Shown: positions 25,692-34,953, numbered from the stretch's first letter. The stretch: 64,000 nucleotides of DNA from Novosphingobium resinovorum (GCF_027922145.1 NZ_BSFC01000021.1:372001-436000); one strand, 5' to 3'. Program-made: numbers and translations. Notes: generated by a model not told the origin, from the letters alone.

Positions 25692-26870
25692 ATGGCCTTG
25701 CTGTATGGCGCCGAGCGGTCGAAAAGACACATCGCCGAGCGCACCGGATCATTGTCGCAGTTCGCCGGGGTCCGGCTGATGACGCTGGGCGACGGAGTCG
25801 AGCGCGGCGTGCGCCTGCTGGAATTCCGCACCGGCTCGGGCCTGCGCTTTACCGTGCTGGTGGACCGCGCCATGGACATCGCCGAGTGCGACCACGCCGG
25901 GCGTGCGGTGGGCTGGCACTCGCCGTCCGGCTTCCGCAACCCGGCGCTGCACGACTACGAGGGCGAAGGCGGGCTCGGCTGGTTCCGCTCGATGTCGGGG
26001 CTGAACATCACCTGCGGCCTCGACCACATCCTGTTCATGCATGACGACCCGGCGGGCCACTACAACTACGGCCCGCGCGAAGTCGTCTCCTCCTCGCTCC
26101 ACGGGCGCGTCGGCACGATCCCGGCGCAACTGACCGGCTACGGCGAGCGCTGGGAGGGCGATGCCTGCATCTTCTGGGCCGAGGGCATCGTGCGCCAGTC
26201 CACCGTCTTCGGGGAAGACCTGCACCTCATCCGCCGCATCGAGGCGGACCTCGGCGGCAACGAAATCCGCATGACCGACCGGGTGGTGAACCACGGCTTC
26301 TACACGACGCCGCACATGTACTGCTACCACATCAACGTTGGGCATCCGGTGGTGGCGGAAGGCGCGCGCTACGTCGCCCCGGTGCGCGAGGTGCTCTGGG
26401 CCGCCCACGCGGACGACTATCAGAAACAGGGCGTCGGTTATCGCACCCTGCCCGCGCCGATCGTCAACTTCCACGAACAGGTCTGGCAGCACGACATGGC
26501 CCCCGATGCGAAGGGCCGCGTCGAGGTCGCGCTGGTGAACGAGGCGCTGGGCTTCGGCTTCTCCGTAACGACCCGCAAGGACCAGTTCCCCTGCATGTTC
26601 GAGTGGCAGAACCTCCACGCGGGCCACTATGCGGTGGGGATCGAGCCCTCGACCAACCACGTCCTCGGCAAGGATTTCGCCCGCGAACGCGGCGAGCTGA
26701 TCCTGCTCGAACACGGCGAGGAGCGCCGCTACGACACGGTGCTGCAGGTCTTGCCGGACAGCGCCGCCGTCTCCGCCGCCGTGGCGCGGATCGAGGGCGT
26801 CATGCTGCAGCCGCAGGAAGAATATCCCGCGCCCACCGGCAATTACCCCGTGATCGGAGGCCGCGCATGA
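25692..26870 (+). CDS. DUF4432-family aldose-1-epimerase-like protein
   Basis: A 392-residue galactose-mutarotase-fold protein of the DUF4432 type. Features are LRFTVLVDRAMDIAECDHAG, a central SLHGRVGTIPAQL, HMYCYHINVGHPVV, and the C-terminal GIEPSTNHVLG with catalytic-type Glu/His. Expected to act on the anomeric carbon of a sugar or on a sugar lactone. ATG 25692 is chosen because GGAGAGG lies six bases upstream; ATG 25677 is an alternative. It is the first gene of a chain of overlapping genes reaching 34740, and its stop overlaps the SDR start (ATGA). Confidence 0.82.
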   Translation: MALLYGAERSKRHIAERTGSLSQFAGVRLMTLGDGVERGVRLLEFRTGSGLRFTVLVDRAMDIAECDHAGRAVGWHSPSGFRNPALHDYEGEGGLGWFRSMSGLNITCGLDHILFMHDDPAGHYNYGPREVVSSSLHGRVGTIPAQLTGYGERWEGDACIFWAEGIVRQSTVFGEDLHLIRRIEADLGGNEIRMTDRVVNHGFYTTPHMYCYHINVGHPVVAEGARYVAPVREVLWAAHADDYQKQGVGYRTLPAPIVNFHEQVWQHDMAPDAKGRVEVALVNEALGFGFSVTTRKDQFPCMFEWQNLHAGHYAVGIEPSTNHVLGKDFARERGELILLEHGEERRYDTVLQVLPDSAAVSAAVARIEGVMLQPQEEYPAPTGNYPVIGGRA

Positions 26871-27613
26871 AAGGCCGCACCGTCCTCTACACCGGCGCGG
26901 CGGGCGGGCTCGGGCTCGATACCACGCTGCTGCTGATCGAGCGCGGCGCGCATGTCATCGCGCTCGACAACGACGATGCGAAGATCGCCCGCCTCTCCGC
27001 CGCCGCTGCCGGCAAGGGGCCGGGACAGCTCACGGTCTCGCGCACCGATCTGTCCGATCTCGCCGCGCTGCGCACCATCCTGGACGCTCTGGCGCGGGAG
27101 CACGGAGGCATCGACGTCGTCATCAACAACGCCGCGATCTACCCCTCCAAACCCTTCGAGGACTATACCATCGAGGAGCACCAGCGGGTCCAGCGCATCA
27201 ACGTCGACGCCGGGATCGTCGCGGTGCAGGCGGCGCTGCCTGGGATGCGCGCGAAGGGCTTCGGCCGGATCGTCAACGTATCGAGCATCACGATCTCGGG
27301 CGGGTGGGCGAACCTGTCTCCCTACGTCGCCTCCAAGGCCGCGCTGGTCGGCCTGACGCGGGCATGGGCGCGCGAGTTCGGCGAATGGGGCGTCACCGTC
27401 AACGCCATCGCCCCCGGCGCCTTCCCCACCGACGCCGAGACGATCCACCCCGATCCCGAGGGCTACAACCGCATGGTGCTGGACGCCCAGGCGATCAAGC
27501 GGCGCGGCACCGCGTCCGACATCGCCCACGCCATCGCCTTCTTCGCCGCCGACGAGGCGGGCTTCATCACCGGACAGACGCTGCACGTCAACGGCGGCTG
27601 GACCATGTCCTGA
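26867..27613 (+). CDS. short-chain dehydrogenase/reductase
   Basis: A 248-residue classical SDR: TGAAGGLGLD (cofactor loop), NNAAIYPS, catalytic Ser in VSSITISGGW, Tyr-x-x-x-Lys in SPYVASKAALVG, and C-terminal GQTLHVNGGWTMS. With an epimerase-like gene overlapping upstream, it is likely an NAD(P)-dependent dehydrogenase for an aldose (giving a lactone) or a sugar-acid alcohol. Substrate unknown. It overlaps the DUF4432 stop by 4 bases and is followed after 14 bases by the CoA-transferase gene. Confidence 0.88.
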   Translation: MKGRTVLYTGAAGGLGLDTTLLLIERGAHVIALDNDDAKIARLSAAAAGKGPGQLTVSRTDLSDLAALRTILDALAREHGGIDVVINNAAIYPSKPFEDYTIEEHQRVQRINVDAGIVAVQAALPGMRAKGFGRIVNVSSITISGGWANLSPYVASKAALVGLTRAWAREFGEWGVTVNAIAPGAFPTDAETIHPDPEGYNRMVLDAQAIKRRGTASDIAHAIAFFAADEAGFITGQTLHVNGGWTMS

Positions 27614-27627
27614 AGGACACGATCGAC

Positions 27628-28818
27628 ATGACAATCCTCAAAGGTATCCGCGTTCTCGACTGCTCGATCGCCATGGCCGGTCCCTTCGCCGCCCAGCGCC
27701 TCGGCGACATGGGCGCCGACGTGGTCAAGGTGGAGCCCACCAGCGGCGAATGGCAGCGCCATGCCTCCGCGGGCGGGGCGACGGGCAACAAGATCAACGT
27801 CTCGTTCCTCTCGCTCAACCGCAACAAGCGCTCGCTGGCGATCGACCTCAAGGCGCCCGAGGGGAAGGCGGTGCTGCTCGATCTGGTGAAGGACGCGGAC
27901 GTCTTCCTCCAGAACTACCGCCCGGGCGTGGCCGAGCGCCTCGGCGTGGACTACGCGACGCTTTCCGCCATCAACCCGCGCCTCGTCTACATCTCGATGT
28001 CGGGCTACGGAGAGGACGGGCCGTACCGCATGCTGCCGGGGCAGGATCTGCTGCTGCAGGGCATGTCGGGCGCAATGCTCTCGGCCGGAAGCGAAGGCAC
28101 GCCGCCCTCGCCCGCTGGGCAATACCTCGTCGATGCGATCGCCGCCTACAGCGCCTTCGAGGGCGCACTGGCCGCGCTGTTCCACCGCGAGCGCACCGGT
28201 GAGGGGCAGCTGGTGCAAGTCAACATGCTCGACGCGATAACCACCATCCAGATGCAGGAACTGTCGGTCTTCACCGTGGGCAACAAGCCGCAGGCCCGCT
28301 CGGCCGAGCCTCACGCGCACAGCTACATCCGCTCGCCCTACGGCGTGTTCCAGACGGCGGACGGCTACATGACGCTGGCGATGGCCCGCTTCGACACGCT
28401 GGCGCGCGAACTCGACGACCCGTTCTTTGCCGACATGGAGGAGGAACGCGAAGGCTGGACCCGGCGCGACGAGATCTTCGCCCGCCTGCGCGAACACCTG
28501 ATCCGCCAGCCCACCGCGCACTGGCTGGGCAAGTTCCGCGCCGCCGACATCTGGTGCGGGCCGGTCTATGGCTACGCCGACCTCGTCGACGACCCGCAGA
28601 TCAAGCATAACGGCACCTTCGTCGAGTACGACCACCCCACCGAAGGCCGCGTTAAAGTGCCCGGCTTCCCGATCCGCTTCTCCCGCACGCCCAGCGCCAT
28701 CACGCGCGGCGCACCGCTGGTTGGCGAGCACAGCGAGGCCATCCTGCGCGAAGCCGGCCTCGGGGCAGAGGACATCGCCCGGCTCATCGAATCCGGCGTA
28801 GTGCGCCAGCACGCATGA
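27628..28818 (+). CDS. CaiB/BaiF-family (class III) CoA-transferase
   Basis: A 396-residue class III CoA-transferase. Features are LKGIRVLDCSIAMAGPFAAQ, LGDMGADVVKVEPTSGEW, NRNKRSLAIDLKAPEG, and the catalytic Asp in QYLVDAIAAYSAFEGALAAL (about residue 170). It would move CoA from a donor thioester onto an organic acid. The acid is unknown. It is unusual inside a sugar-acid operon and implies that an intermediate is activated as a CoA ester and then processed by the crotonase encoded two genes on. AAGGA precedes the start; its stop overlaps the next start (ATGA). Confidence 0.9.
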   Translation: MTILKGIRVLDCSIAMAGPFAAQRLGDMGADVVKVEPTSGEWQRHASAGGATGNKINVSFLSLNRNKRSLAIDLKAPEGKAVLLDLVKDADVFLQNYRPGVAERLGVDYATLSAINPRLVYISMSGYGEDGPYRMLPGQDLLLQGMSGAMLSAGSEGTPPSPAGQYLVDAIAAYSAFEGALAALFHRERTGEGQLVQVNMLDAITTIQMQELSVFTVGNKPQARSAEPHAHSYIRSPYGVFQTADGYMTLAMARFDTLARELDDPFFADMEEEREGWTRRDEIFARLREHLIRQPTAHWLGKFRAADIWCGPVYGYADLVDDPQIKHNGTFVEYDHPTEGRVKVPGFPIRFSRTPSAITRGAPLVGEHSEAILREAGLGAEDIARLIESGVVRQHA

Positions 28819-29936
28819 GCACGCCCGCCTATCGCGGCCTCACCTGGGACCACCCGCGCGGCTACCGCGCGTTGGAGGCCGCTGCCGCTATCGTCGCGCC
28901 CACGCATGGCCTGTCGATCGCGTGGGATCGCCATCCGCTGGAAGGCTTCGAGTCCCACCCGATCGCTGATCTTGCGCAGCGCTACGACCTCATCGTCCTA
29001 GACCATCCCCACGTCGGCGAGGCAGTGGCGCACGATTGCCTGCTTCCGATGGAACAGGTGATCGGCACCGATGCCGTGGCGGCGCTGGAACCGGCAGCCA
29101 TCGGCCCATCATTGGTCAGCTATCGCTATGGAGGCCAGCACTGGGCCTTGCCGCTCGACGCGGCCAGCCAGGTCATGGCCTATGCCCCGGCGCGCGTGGG
29201 AACCCCGCCCCAGACCTGGGAGGAAGTGACCGCCCTCGCCCCCCGCGAGCCGGTGGCGCTTTCGCTCTCCGGCCCGCATGCGGCGCTGACCTTCCAGTCC
29301 ATCGTCGCCTCGCTGCACGCGGGAGGCAGGCCGGAGGGACGCTTCGTCGATCCCCACACGGGCCGCGAGGCTTATGAACTCATGGCCCGGCTGACCGGCG
29401 ATGCCACGCGCGCCCGCATCGACCAGAACCCCATCGCGCTGCTCGAAGCACTGTCGAACGGGGAAGACATTGCGCTGGTGCCGCTGGTCTACGGCTATGT
29501 GAACTATGCGAGGTCCGGCGTCGCCTTCGCCGATGCGCCGCGCGGAGCGGCAGCGATCGGCTCGATCCTCGGCGGCACCGGCATCGCCGTCTCGCGCCGC
29601 TGCGCGGTGACCGACGAACTGCGCGCGCATCTGCTTTGGCTCATGAGCGAGGAGGCCCAGACGGCGTTCATCCCCGCTCACGAAGGCCAGCCCGCACTGC
29701 GCGCAGCCTGGGCCGACAGGCAAGTCGATGCCGCATGGAACGGGTTCTACTCCAGCACCCGCGCCACGCTGGAAGCGGCCTCGCTGCGTCCGCGCCACGA
29801 CGGCGCCATCGCCTTCCAGACCGAGGCTTCCGCCCGTCTGCGCGAAAGTCTCCTGGCCCAAGAGGCCGCCGCCACCGTCCTCGCCGGGATCGAAGCCGCC
29901 TATACCCGCCATCACACCCGAGGAACCGAGACATGA
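28815..29936 (+). CDS. family 1 solute-binding-protein-like protein without signal peptide
   Basis: A 373-residue protein with the bilobal extracellular solute-binding fold (family 1): YDLIVLDHPHVGEA, GGQHWALPLDAASQVMAYAP, TPPQTWEEVTAL, LLWLMSEEAQTAFIP. The N-terminus (STPAYRGLTWDHPRGYRALE) has no hydrophobic signal and no lipobox, and no permease or ATPase genes adjoin. It should therefore stay in the cytoplasm. It sits between the CoA-transferase and crotonase genes and overlaps both by 4 bases. It may be a small-molecule sensor, scavenger or an enzyme on a binding-protein scaffold; function unknown. Confidence 0.75.
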   Translation: MSTPAYRGLTWDHPRGYRALEAAAAIVAPTHGLSIAWDRHPLEGFESHPIADLAQRYDLIVLDHPHVGEAVAHDCLLPMEQVIGTDAVAALEPAAIGPSLVSYRYGGQHWALPLDAASQVMAYAPARVGTPPQTWEEVTALAPREPVALSLSGPHAALTFQSIVASLHAGGRPEGRFVDPHTGREAYELMARLTGDATRARIDQNPIALLEALSNGEDIALVPLVYGYVNYARSGVAFADAPRGAAAIGSILGGTGIAVSRRCAVTDELRAHLLWLMSEEAQTAFIPAHEGQPALRAAWADRQVDAAWNGFYSSTRATLEAASLRPRHDGAIAFQTEASARLRESLLAQEAAATVLAGIEAAYTRHHTRGTET

Positions 29937-30703
29937 GCGCCAACTTGCGCTTCGACATCGCCGCCCACGTCGCCACCATCGTGCTGGACCGCCCGGAAAA
30001 GCTCAACGCCATGACCCCGGACATGGCCGAGGCGCTGGTCGCCGCCGTTGCCACCTGCAACACCTCGGACGACGTGCGCGTGGTCATCGTCACCGGCGCC
30101 GGCGAGAAGGCGTTCAGCGCGGGCTCCGACATCTCGGGGCTCGATGCCTACGCGACGCCCTGGGACTTCCGCAACCGGCAGGACTATTGCGATGCCCTGC
30201 GCGCCTGCCGCAAGCCGGTGATCGCCGCGATCAACGGCTATGCGCTGGGCGGCGGGCTGGAGACGGCAATGGCCTGCGACATCCGCATCGCCTCCGCCAA
30301 CGCCCGCTTCGCGGCGCCCGAAATCAAGCTGGGCTGGATCGGCGGCGGCGGCATGGCGGTGGGCCTGTCGCATTCCATCGGCATGTCGAACGCCGCGCTG
30401 ATGCTCTACACCGGCGAGATGATCGACGCCGCGCAGGCCGCCGCCTGGGGCCTCGTCAGCGAAGTGACCGAGTCCGCCGCGCTGCTCCCCCGCGCCCGTG
30501 AGATCGCCTCACAGATCGCCGCCCGCGCCCCGATCGCGGCAGAAACCGCCAAGCTCAACTTGCGCGCCGCGCACCAGATGCCTTACGAAAAGGCCATCGA
30601 GTACGAGCGCGACCTGCAGGCCATCTGCTTCGCCACCGCCGACGCCGCAGAGGGCCGCGCCGCCTTCGCCGAGCGCCGCGCGCCCGTGTTCCGGAGGCGC
30701 TGA
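29933..30703 (+). CDS. enoyl-CoA hydratase/isomerase (crotonase) family enzyme
   Basis: A 256-residue crotonase. Oxyanion-hole segments are KAFSAGSDISGL (about residues 58-69) and INGYALGGGLETAMACDIRI. The two acidic residues of hydratases are both present (Glu in GGGLETAM and Glu in APEIKLGWIGGGG). It should hydrate, isomerise or cleave an acyl-CoA made by the CaiB-type transferase of the same operon. It overlaps the binding-protein-like gene by 4 bases and precedes the FAH-family gene by 3. Confidence 0.88.
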   Translation: MSANLRFDIAAHVATIVLDRPEKLNAMTPDMAEALVAAVATCNTSDDVRVVIVTGAGEKAFSAGSDISGLDAYATPWDFRNRQDYCDALRACRKPVIAAINGYALGGGLETAMACDIRIASANARFAAPEIKLGWIGGGGMAVGLSHSIGMSNAALMLYTGEMIDAAQAAAWGLVSEVTESAALLPRAREIASQIAARAPIAAETAKLNLRAAHQMPYEKAIEYERDLQAICFATADAAEGRAAFAERRAPVFRRR

Positions 30704-30706
30704 GCC

Positions 30707-31873
30707 ATGGACCTCTCCCCCGCCGGGATCCTTCCCGCCGATCCCGAAGCCCTGCTGTTCGGCCGCGTCTGGCGCCCCGATGTGAGCGGCCCTTCGCTGG
30801 TCCGTGTCGATGGCGAGCGCCTGACCGACGTGACCCGCGCCTTCCCCACCGCCCGCGACTTGTGCGAGGCACCTGATCCCGCAGCAGCCCTGCGCGCCGC
30901 CGAAGGCGAGGACATCGGCCCCCTCGCCGCGATCCTCGCCAACACCGACCCGGCGGTGCGCGATCCCGCGCGGCCCTGGCTGCTCGCGCCGGTCGACCTG
31001 CAGGCCGTGAAGGCGGCGGGCGTCACGTTCGTCACCTCCATGCTGGAGCGGGTGATCGAGGAGCGCGCCCGCGGAAATCCCGAGGCCGCCGCCGGTATCC
31101 GCGCGCAAGTCCGCGACCTCGTCGGCGACGACCTGCGCGCCCTGCGCCCCGGTTCGGCCGAGGCCGAGACGCTCAAGCAGGCGCTGATCGCGGCGGGGGC
31201 ATGGAGCCAGTACCTCGAAGTCGGCATCGGGCCGGACGCCGAGATCTTCACCAAGGCGCAGCCCATGGCCAGCGTCGGCGCGGGGTCGGAAATCGGCGTC
31301 CACCCCGCTTCCACCTGGAACAATCCCGAGCCCGAAGTCGTCCTCGTTATCGCCTCGAACGGCCGGATTCTGGGGGCTACGCTGGGCAACGACGTCAACT
31401 TGCGCGACGTCGAGGGGCGCTCCGCGCTGCTGCTCGGCAAGGCCAAGGACAACAACGCCGCCGCTGCGCTGGGGCCTTTCGTGCGCCTGTTCGACGGGGG
31501 GTTTGACCTCGCATCGGTGGAGACCCTAAGCCTCACGCTCACGGTAATCGGAGAAGACGGCTTCGACATGCAGGGACGCTCGGAAATGCGCGAGATCAGC
31601 CGCCCTCCGGCGGATCTCGCGGCGCAGGCGCTCAACGCGCACCACCGCTATCCGGACGGGCTGGTGCTGTTCCTCGGCACCCTGTTCGCGCCGACTCAGG
31701 ACCGCGACGAGCCGGGGCGCGGGTTCACGCACAAGCCCGGCGACGTGGTGCGGATCGGCTGTGCGCAGCTGGGCACGCTGGTCAATCGCGTGGCGTCCAC
31801 AAGTGCCTGCGAACCCTGGACTTTCGGTCCCGGCGCGCTGATGCGCAATCTTGCGAGGCGCGGACTGCTGTGA
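30707..31873 (+). CDS. fumarylacetoacetate-hydrolase-family enzyme (2-keto-3-deoxy-acid dehydratase-like)
   Basis: A 388-residue member of the long FAH branch that includes 2-keto-3-deoxy-pentonate dehydratases and related enzymes. Metal-site and core segments are WNNPEPEVVLVIASNGRILG, LGNDVNLRDVEGRSALLLGK, AKDNNAAAALGPFVR and PGDVVRIGCAQLGTLVNRV. The N-terminal ~150 residues form the additional domain of this branch. It probably handles a 2-keto-3-deoxy sugar acid; which one is unknown. It is distinct from the shorter FAH protein at 44804-45652. Its stop overlaps the next GTG start. Confidence 0.83.
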   Translation: MDLSPAGILPADPEALLFGRVWRPDVSGPSLVRVDGERLTDVTRAFPTARDLCEAPDPAAALRAAEGEDIGPLAAILANTDPAVRDPARPWLLAPVDLQAVKAAGVTFVTSMLERVIEERARGNPEAAAGIRAQVRDLVGDDLRALRPGSAEAETLKQALIAAGAWSQYLEVGIGPDAEIFTKAQPMASVGAGSEIGVHPASTWNNPEPEVVLVIASNGRILGATLGNDVNLRDVEGRSALLLGKAKDNNAAAALGPFVRLFDGGFDLASVETLSLTLTVIGEDGFDMQGRSEMREISRPPADLAAQALNAHHRYPDGLVLFLGTLFAPTQDRDEPGRGFTHKPGDVVRIGCAQLGTLVNRVASTSACEPWTFGPGALMRNLARRGLL

Positions 31874-32829
31874 GCGACAGGCCCAGGATCCTGCTTACCC
31901 GCCGCTGGCCCGAAGCCGTCGAGGCACGGTTGCAGGCGCGGTACACAACGGCACTCAACGGCACCGACACGCCCCTTAGCGAAGCCGAACTGGCACAGGC
32001 CATGCGCGACTACGACGCGGTATGCCCCACCGTGACGGACAAGGTGACGCGCGCGGTGCTGACCGTCGAGGGACGCCGCGCCGCGATCGTCGGCAACTAC
32101 GGCGCCGGCTTCGAACACATCGACCTTGCCGCCGCGCGCGAGCAGGGCATCGCCGTCACCAACACCCCCGACGTGCTGACCGAGGCCACTGCCGACATCG
32201 CCCTGACCCTGCTCCTCATGGCCAGCCGCCGCGCGGGCGAAGGCGAGCGCGAATTGCGCAGCGGGGCATGGACCGGCTGGCGGCCGACGCACCTTGTCGG
32301 GCAATCGCTTTCGGGAAAGCTGCTCGGCCTCGTCGGCTTCGGGCGGATCGCGCGCGCCACTGCCAAGCGGGCCGAGGCGTTCGGCATGCGCATCGCCTAC
32401 CACAGCCGCCGCCCCGCCCCCGACATGCCGCCCGAAGCCTACTTCGCGGACCTTGGCGACCTTGCGGCGCAGGCCGACATGCTCTCGCTCCATGCGCCCG
32501 GCGGGCCGGAGACGCGGCATATGGTCGATGCCGCGCTGCTCGCCCGGATGCCCGCCCATGCGGTGCTGGTGAACACCGGGCGCGGCACCCTGATCGACGA
32601 GGCGGCGCTGGCCGAGGCTCTGGCCGCGCGCCGCATCGCCGCCGCCGGGCTCGACGTCTACGAGGCCGAGCCGAACGTGCATCCCGCGCTGGTCGACCTG
32701 CCCAACGTCGTGTTGCTGCCCCATCTGGGCAGCGCCACGATCGAGGCGCGCACGGCGATGGGCATGAAAGTCGCCGACAACCTCGACCGCTTCTTCGCCG
32801 GGGAACCGCTGCTTGACCCCGTCCTCTGA
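31870..32829 (+). CDS. D-2-hydroxyacid dehydrogenase (glyoxylate/hydroxypyruvate reductase-like)
   Basis: A 319-residue NAD(P)-dependent D-2-hydroxyacid dehydrogenase. Cofactor loop GLVGFGRIARATAKRAEAFG; catalytic Arg (LVNTGRGTLIDE), Glu (LDVYEAEP) and His (VLLPHLGSAT). The GTG start overlaps the preceding stop (GTGA). Glyoxylate or hydroxypyruvate reduction is suggested by the adjacent glycerate-kinase-like gene, which would phosphorylate the D-glycerate produced. Hence the operon may route a two- or three-carbon fragment to glycolysis. Confidence 0.88.
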   Translation: MSDRPRILLTRRWPEAVEARLQARYTTALNGTDTPLSEAELAQAMRDYDAVCPTVTDKVTRAVLTVEGRRAAIVGNYGAGFEHIDLAAAREQGIAVTNTPDVLTEATADIALTLLLMASRRAGEGERELRSGAWTGWRPTHLVGQSLSGKLLGLVGFGRIARATAKRAEAFGMRIAYHSRRPAPDMPPEAYFADLGDLAAQADMLSLHAPGGPETRHMVDAALLARMPAHAVLVNTGRGTLIDEAALAEALAARRIAAAGLDVYEAEPNVHPALVDLPNVVLLPHLGSATIEARTAMGMKVADNLDRFFAGEPLLDPVL

Positions 32830-33613
32830 GCGCATCCTGGCCGCCGTCCGCGAATGGCTGGAGCAACGCCGCGACGGCCCGCTGATCCTCGGCCTGTGCG
32901 GTTCGCAAGGCTCGGGCAAATCAACGGCGGCCGAGGCGCTCAAGGCCGCGCTGGACGCGCAAGGACATCGCGTGGCGATCCTCTCGCTCGACGATCTCTA
33001 CCTCGGCCGCGCGGCGCGCGCGCAATTGGCGCGCGACGTCCATCCGCTGTTCGCGACGCGCGGGGTGCCCGGCACGCATGACGTGGCGCAAGGGATCGCC
33101 CTGCTCGATGCGGTGCTGGCCGCCGCACCCGTAACCCTCCCCCGCTTCGACAAGGCGCACGACGAGCCTGCCCCCGAAGGCCAGAGCGTGCCCGCCGCCC
33201 TCGACCTGCTGATCTTCGAGGGCTGGTGCGTCGGCGCCCGCCCGCAGGACAGCGCCGCGCTGGCCGCCCCGGTCAACGCCCTCGAACGCGAGGAAGACCC
33301 GCAGGCGGTCTGGCGCACCGCCGTCAATGCCGCGCTGTCCGGCCCCTACGCAGACCTGTTCGCCCGGATCGACCGCCTCGTCCTGCTCGCCGCGCCGGGC
33401 TTCGAGGTCGTGCGCGGCTGGCGCGGCCAGCAGGAAGACGCGTTGCGCGCACGCACTTGCGACAGCGCGGCCCGCGTCATGGACGCCCCGCAGCTCGACC
33501 GTTTCGTGCAGCATTACGAGCGCCTGACCCGCCATATCCTTGCCGAGATGCCCGGCCGCGCTGACCTCGTGCTGCACCTCGCACCCGACCGCACCCTCAG
33601 GGAACCCGCATGA
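32813..33613 (+). CDS. P-loop kinase, D-glycerate 3-kinase-like
   Basis: A 266-residue P-loop protein of the plant/yeast-type glycerate kinase group. It has Walker [63 protein letters not shown], and a C-terminal [15 protein letters not shown]. It would make 3-phosphoglycerate from D-glycerate. The proposed start is TTG at 32813, 17 bases inside the upstream gene; no ATG or GTG occurs before the P-loop that keeps the usual N-terminus. Its stop overlaps the next ATG. Confidence 0.82.
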   Translation: MTPSSERILAAVREWLEQRRDGPLILGLCGSQGSGKSTAAEALKAALDAQGHRVAILSLDDLYLGRAARAQLARDVHPLFATRGVPGTHDVAQGIALLDAVLAAAPVTLPRFDKAHDEPAPEGQSVPAALDLLIFEGWCVGARPQDSAALAAPVNALEREEDPQAVWRTAVNAALSGPYADLFARIDRLVLLAAPGFEVVRGWRGQQEDALRARTCDSAARVMDAPQLDRFVQHYERLTRHILAEMPGRADLVLHLAPDRTLREPA

Positions 33614-34740
33614 TCGTCTCCTCCCCGCTCGACTTCCGCGAGGCCGCGCGCCGCCGCCTGCCGCCGTTCCTGTTCCACTACCTCGACGGCGGGGCCTTCT
33701 CGGAAGAGACGATGGAGGCCAACCGCACCGCGCTGAAATCCGTGCGCCCGCGCCAGCGCGTGCTGCGCGATGTGTCCGCGCTCAGCCTCGAAACCACGCT
33801 GCTGGGCGAGAAGCTGGCGATGCCGGTGCTGCTCGCGCCGATCGGCCTTGGCGGCATGATGCGGCGGCGCGGCGAGTTGCAGGTGGCGCGCGCCGCCCGC
33901 GCCGCGAACGTGCCCTACATCCTCTCCACCGTCAGCGTCTGCCCGCTGGCCGACGTGATCGCCGCCAGCGGCGCGCCGATCTGGTTCCAGCTCTACGTGC
34001 TCAAGGACCGGGGCTTCATGCGGCATGCGCTGGAGCGGGCGCAGGCGATGGGCGTGACCAAGCTGGTCTTCACCGTCGACATGCCGCTGCCCGGCGCGCG
34101 CTACCGTGATGCCCACTCGGGCATGAGCGGCCCGGCCGCCCCGCTGCGGCGGATGCTGCAGGCCATCACTCACCCGCGCTGGGCCTGGGACGTGGGGCTG
34201 CTCGGCCGCCCGCATGACCTCGGCAACGTCTCCGACTATCGCGGCAAGCCGACCGACCTTGCCGACTACATCGGCTGGCTGGGCGCCAATTTCGACCCGT
34301 CGATCACCTGGTCCGACCTCGAATGGATTCGCGAGTTCTGGCAGGGCGAGATGATCGTCAAGGGCGTGCTCGACCCCGAGGATGCGCGCGACGCGGTGCG
34401 GCTGGGTGCGGACGGGGTGATCGTCTCCAACCACGGCGGCCGCCAGCTCGACGGCGCCCTCTCCACCGCCGAAGCCCTGCCCGCCATCGCCGACGCGGTG
34501 GGCGACAAGCTGACCGTGCTGGTGGACGGCGGCGTGCGCACCGGGCTCGACGTGGTGCGGATGCTGGCGCTGGGCGCGGACGGCGTGCTGCTGGGCCGCG
34601 CCTACATCTACGCGCTGGCGGCAGGCGGAGAGGCCGGGGTGGCCAAGCTGCTCGACCTCATCGCGCAGGGCATGAAGCTGACCATGGCGCTGAGCGGGGT
34701 GACCTCGGTGGATGCGATCGGGCGCGACATGCTGGTATAA
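33610..34740 (+). CDS. FMN-dependent alpha-hydroxy-acid dehydrogenase (second LldD-like paralogue)
   Basis: A 376-residue LldD/glycolate-oxidase-family flavoprotein: [66 protein letters not shown] and [20 protein letters not shown]. It is closely similar to the protein at 13620-14768 over its full length. As last gene of the ten-gene operon it may oxidise L-lactate from the fucose route (lactate plus pyruvate) or a glycolate-like acid made in this operon. It overlaps the kinase gene by 4 bases and is followed by a hairpin repeat. Confidence 0.88.
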   Translation: MIVSSPLDFREAARRRLPPFLFHYLDGGAFSEETMEANRTALKSVRPRQRVLRDVSALSLETTLLGEKLAMPVLLAPIGLGGMMRRRGELQVARAARAANVPYILSTVSVCPLADVIAASGAPIWFQLYVLKDRGFMRHALERAQAMGVTKLVFTVDMPLPGARYRDAHSGMSGPAAPLRRMLQAITHPRWAWDVGLLGRPHDLGNVSDYRGKPTDLADYIGWLGANFDPSITWSDLEWIREFWQGEMIVKGVLDPEDARDAVRLGADGVIVSNHGGRQLDGALSTAEALPAIADAVGDKLTVLVDGGVRTGLDVVRMLALGADGVLLGRAYIYALAAGGEAGVAKLLDLIAQGMKLTMALSGVTSVDAIGRDMLV

Positions 34741-34752
34741 GCCCCCCACCTC

Positions 34753-34826
34753 GTCATTGCGAGCGCAGCGAAGCAATCCAGGGCGCACTAGACTGCCCTG
34801 AATTGCTTCGCTGCGCTCGCAATGAC
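34753..34826. repeat. 75-bp-class hairpin repeat, copy 1
   Basis: Left arm GTCATTGCGAGCGCAGCGAA continues to ...CCAGGGC (34753-34784). The right arm is its reverse complement (34795-34826) with one mismatch (C34779 against A34801); loop of 10. Subtype 'CAG' (GAGCGCAGC). It lies 12 bp after the alpha-hydroxy-acid dehydrogenase stop. One of five copies in the window; none contains a gene. Confidence 0.9.
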
Positions 34827-34910
34827 AGGACGATTTTGATCTCAAATTCGGCGGTTCGCGCGCCCTTCCGCGAGTAAATTCCCTTCGCAACGGCTTGGCA
34901 CCCCTCATCC

Positions 34911-34936
34911 ATTATGTAATACATCATACAACATAA
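34911..34936. promoter_or_regulatory. ATCATAC operator-like site D
   Basis: Core ATCATAC (34923-34929, plus strand) in TACATCATACAACATAAC, 18-43 bp before the GH28 start. The 15-mer TACATCATACAACAT is shared exactly with site F on the opposite strand. Overlap with the likely promoter suggests repression in the absence of inducer. Confidence 0.6.
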
Positions 34937-34953
34937 CTTTGAGGGAGCAGGAC

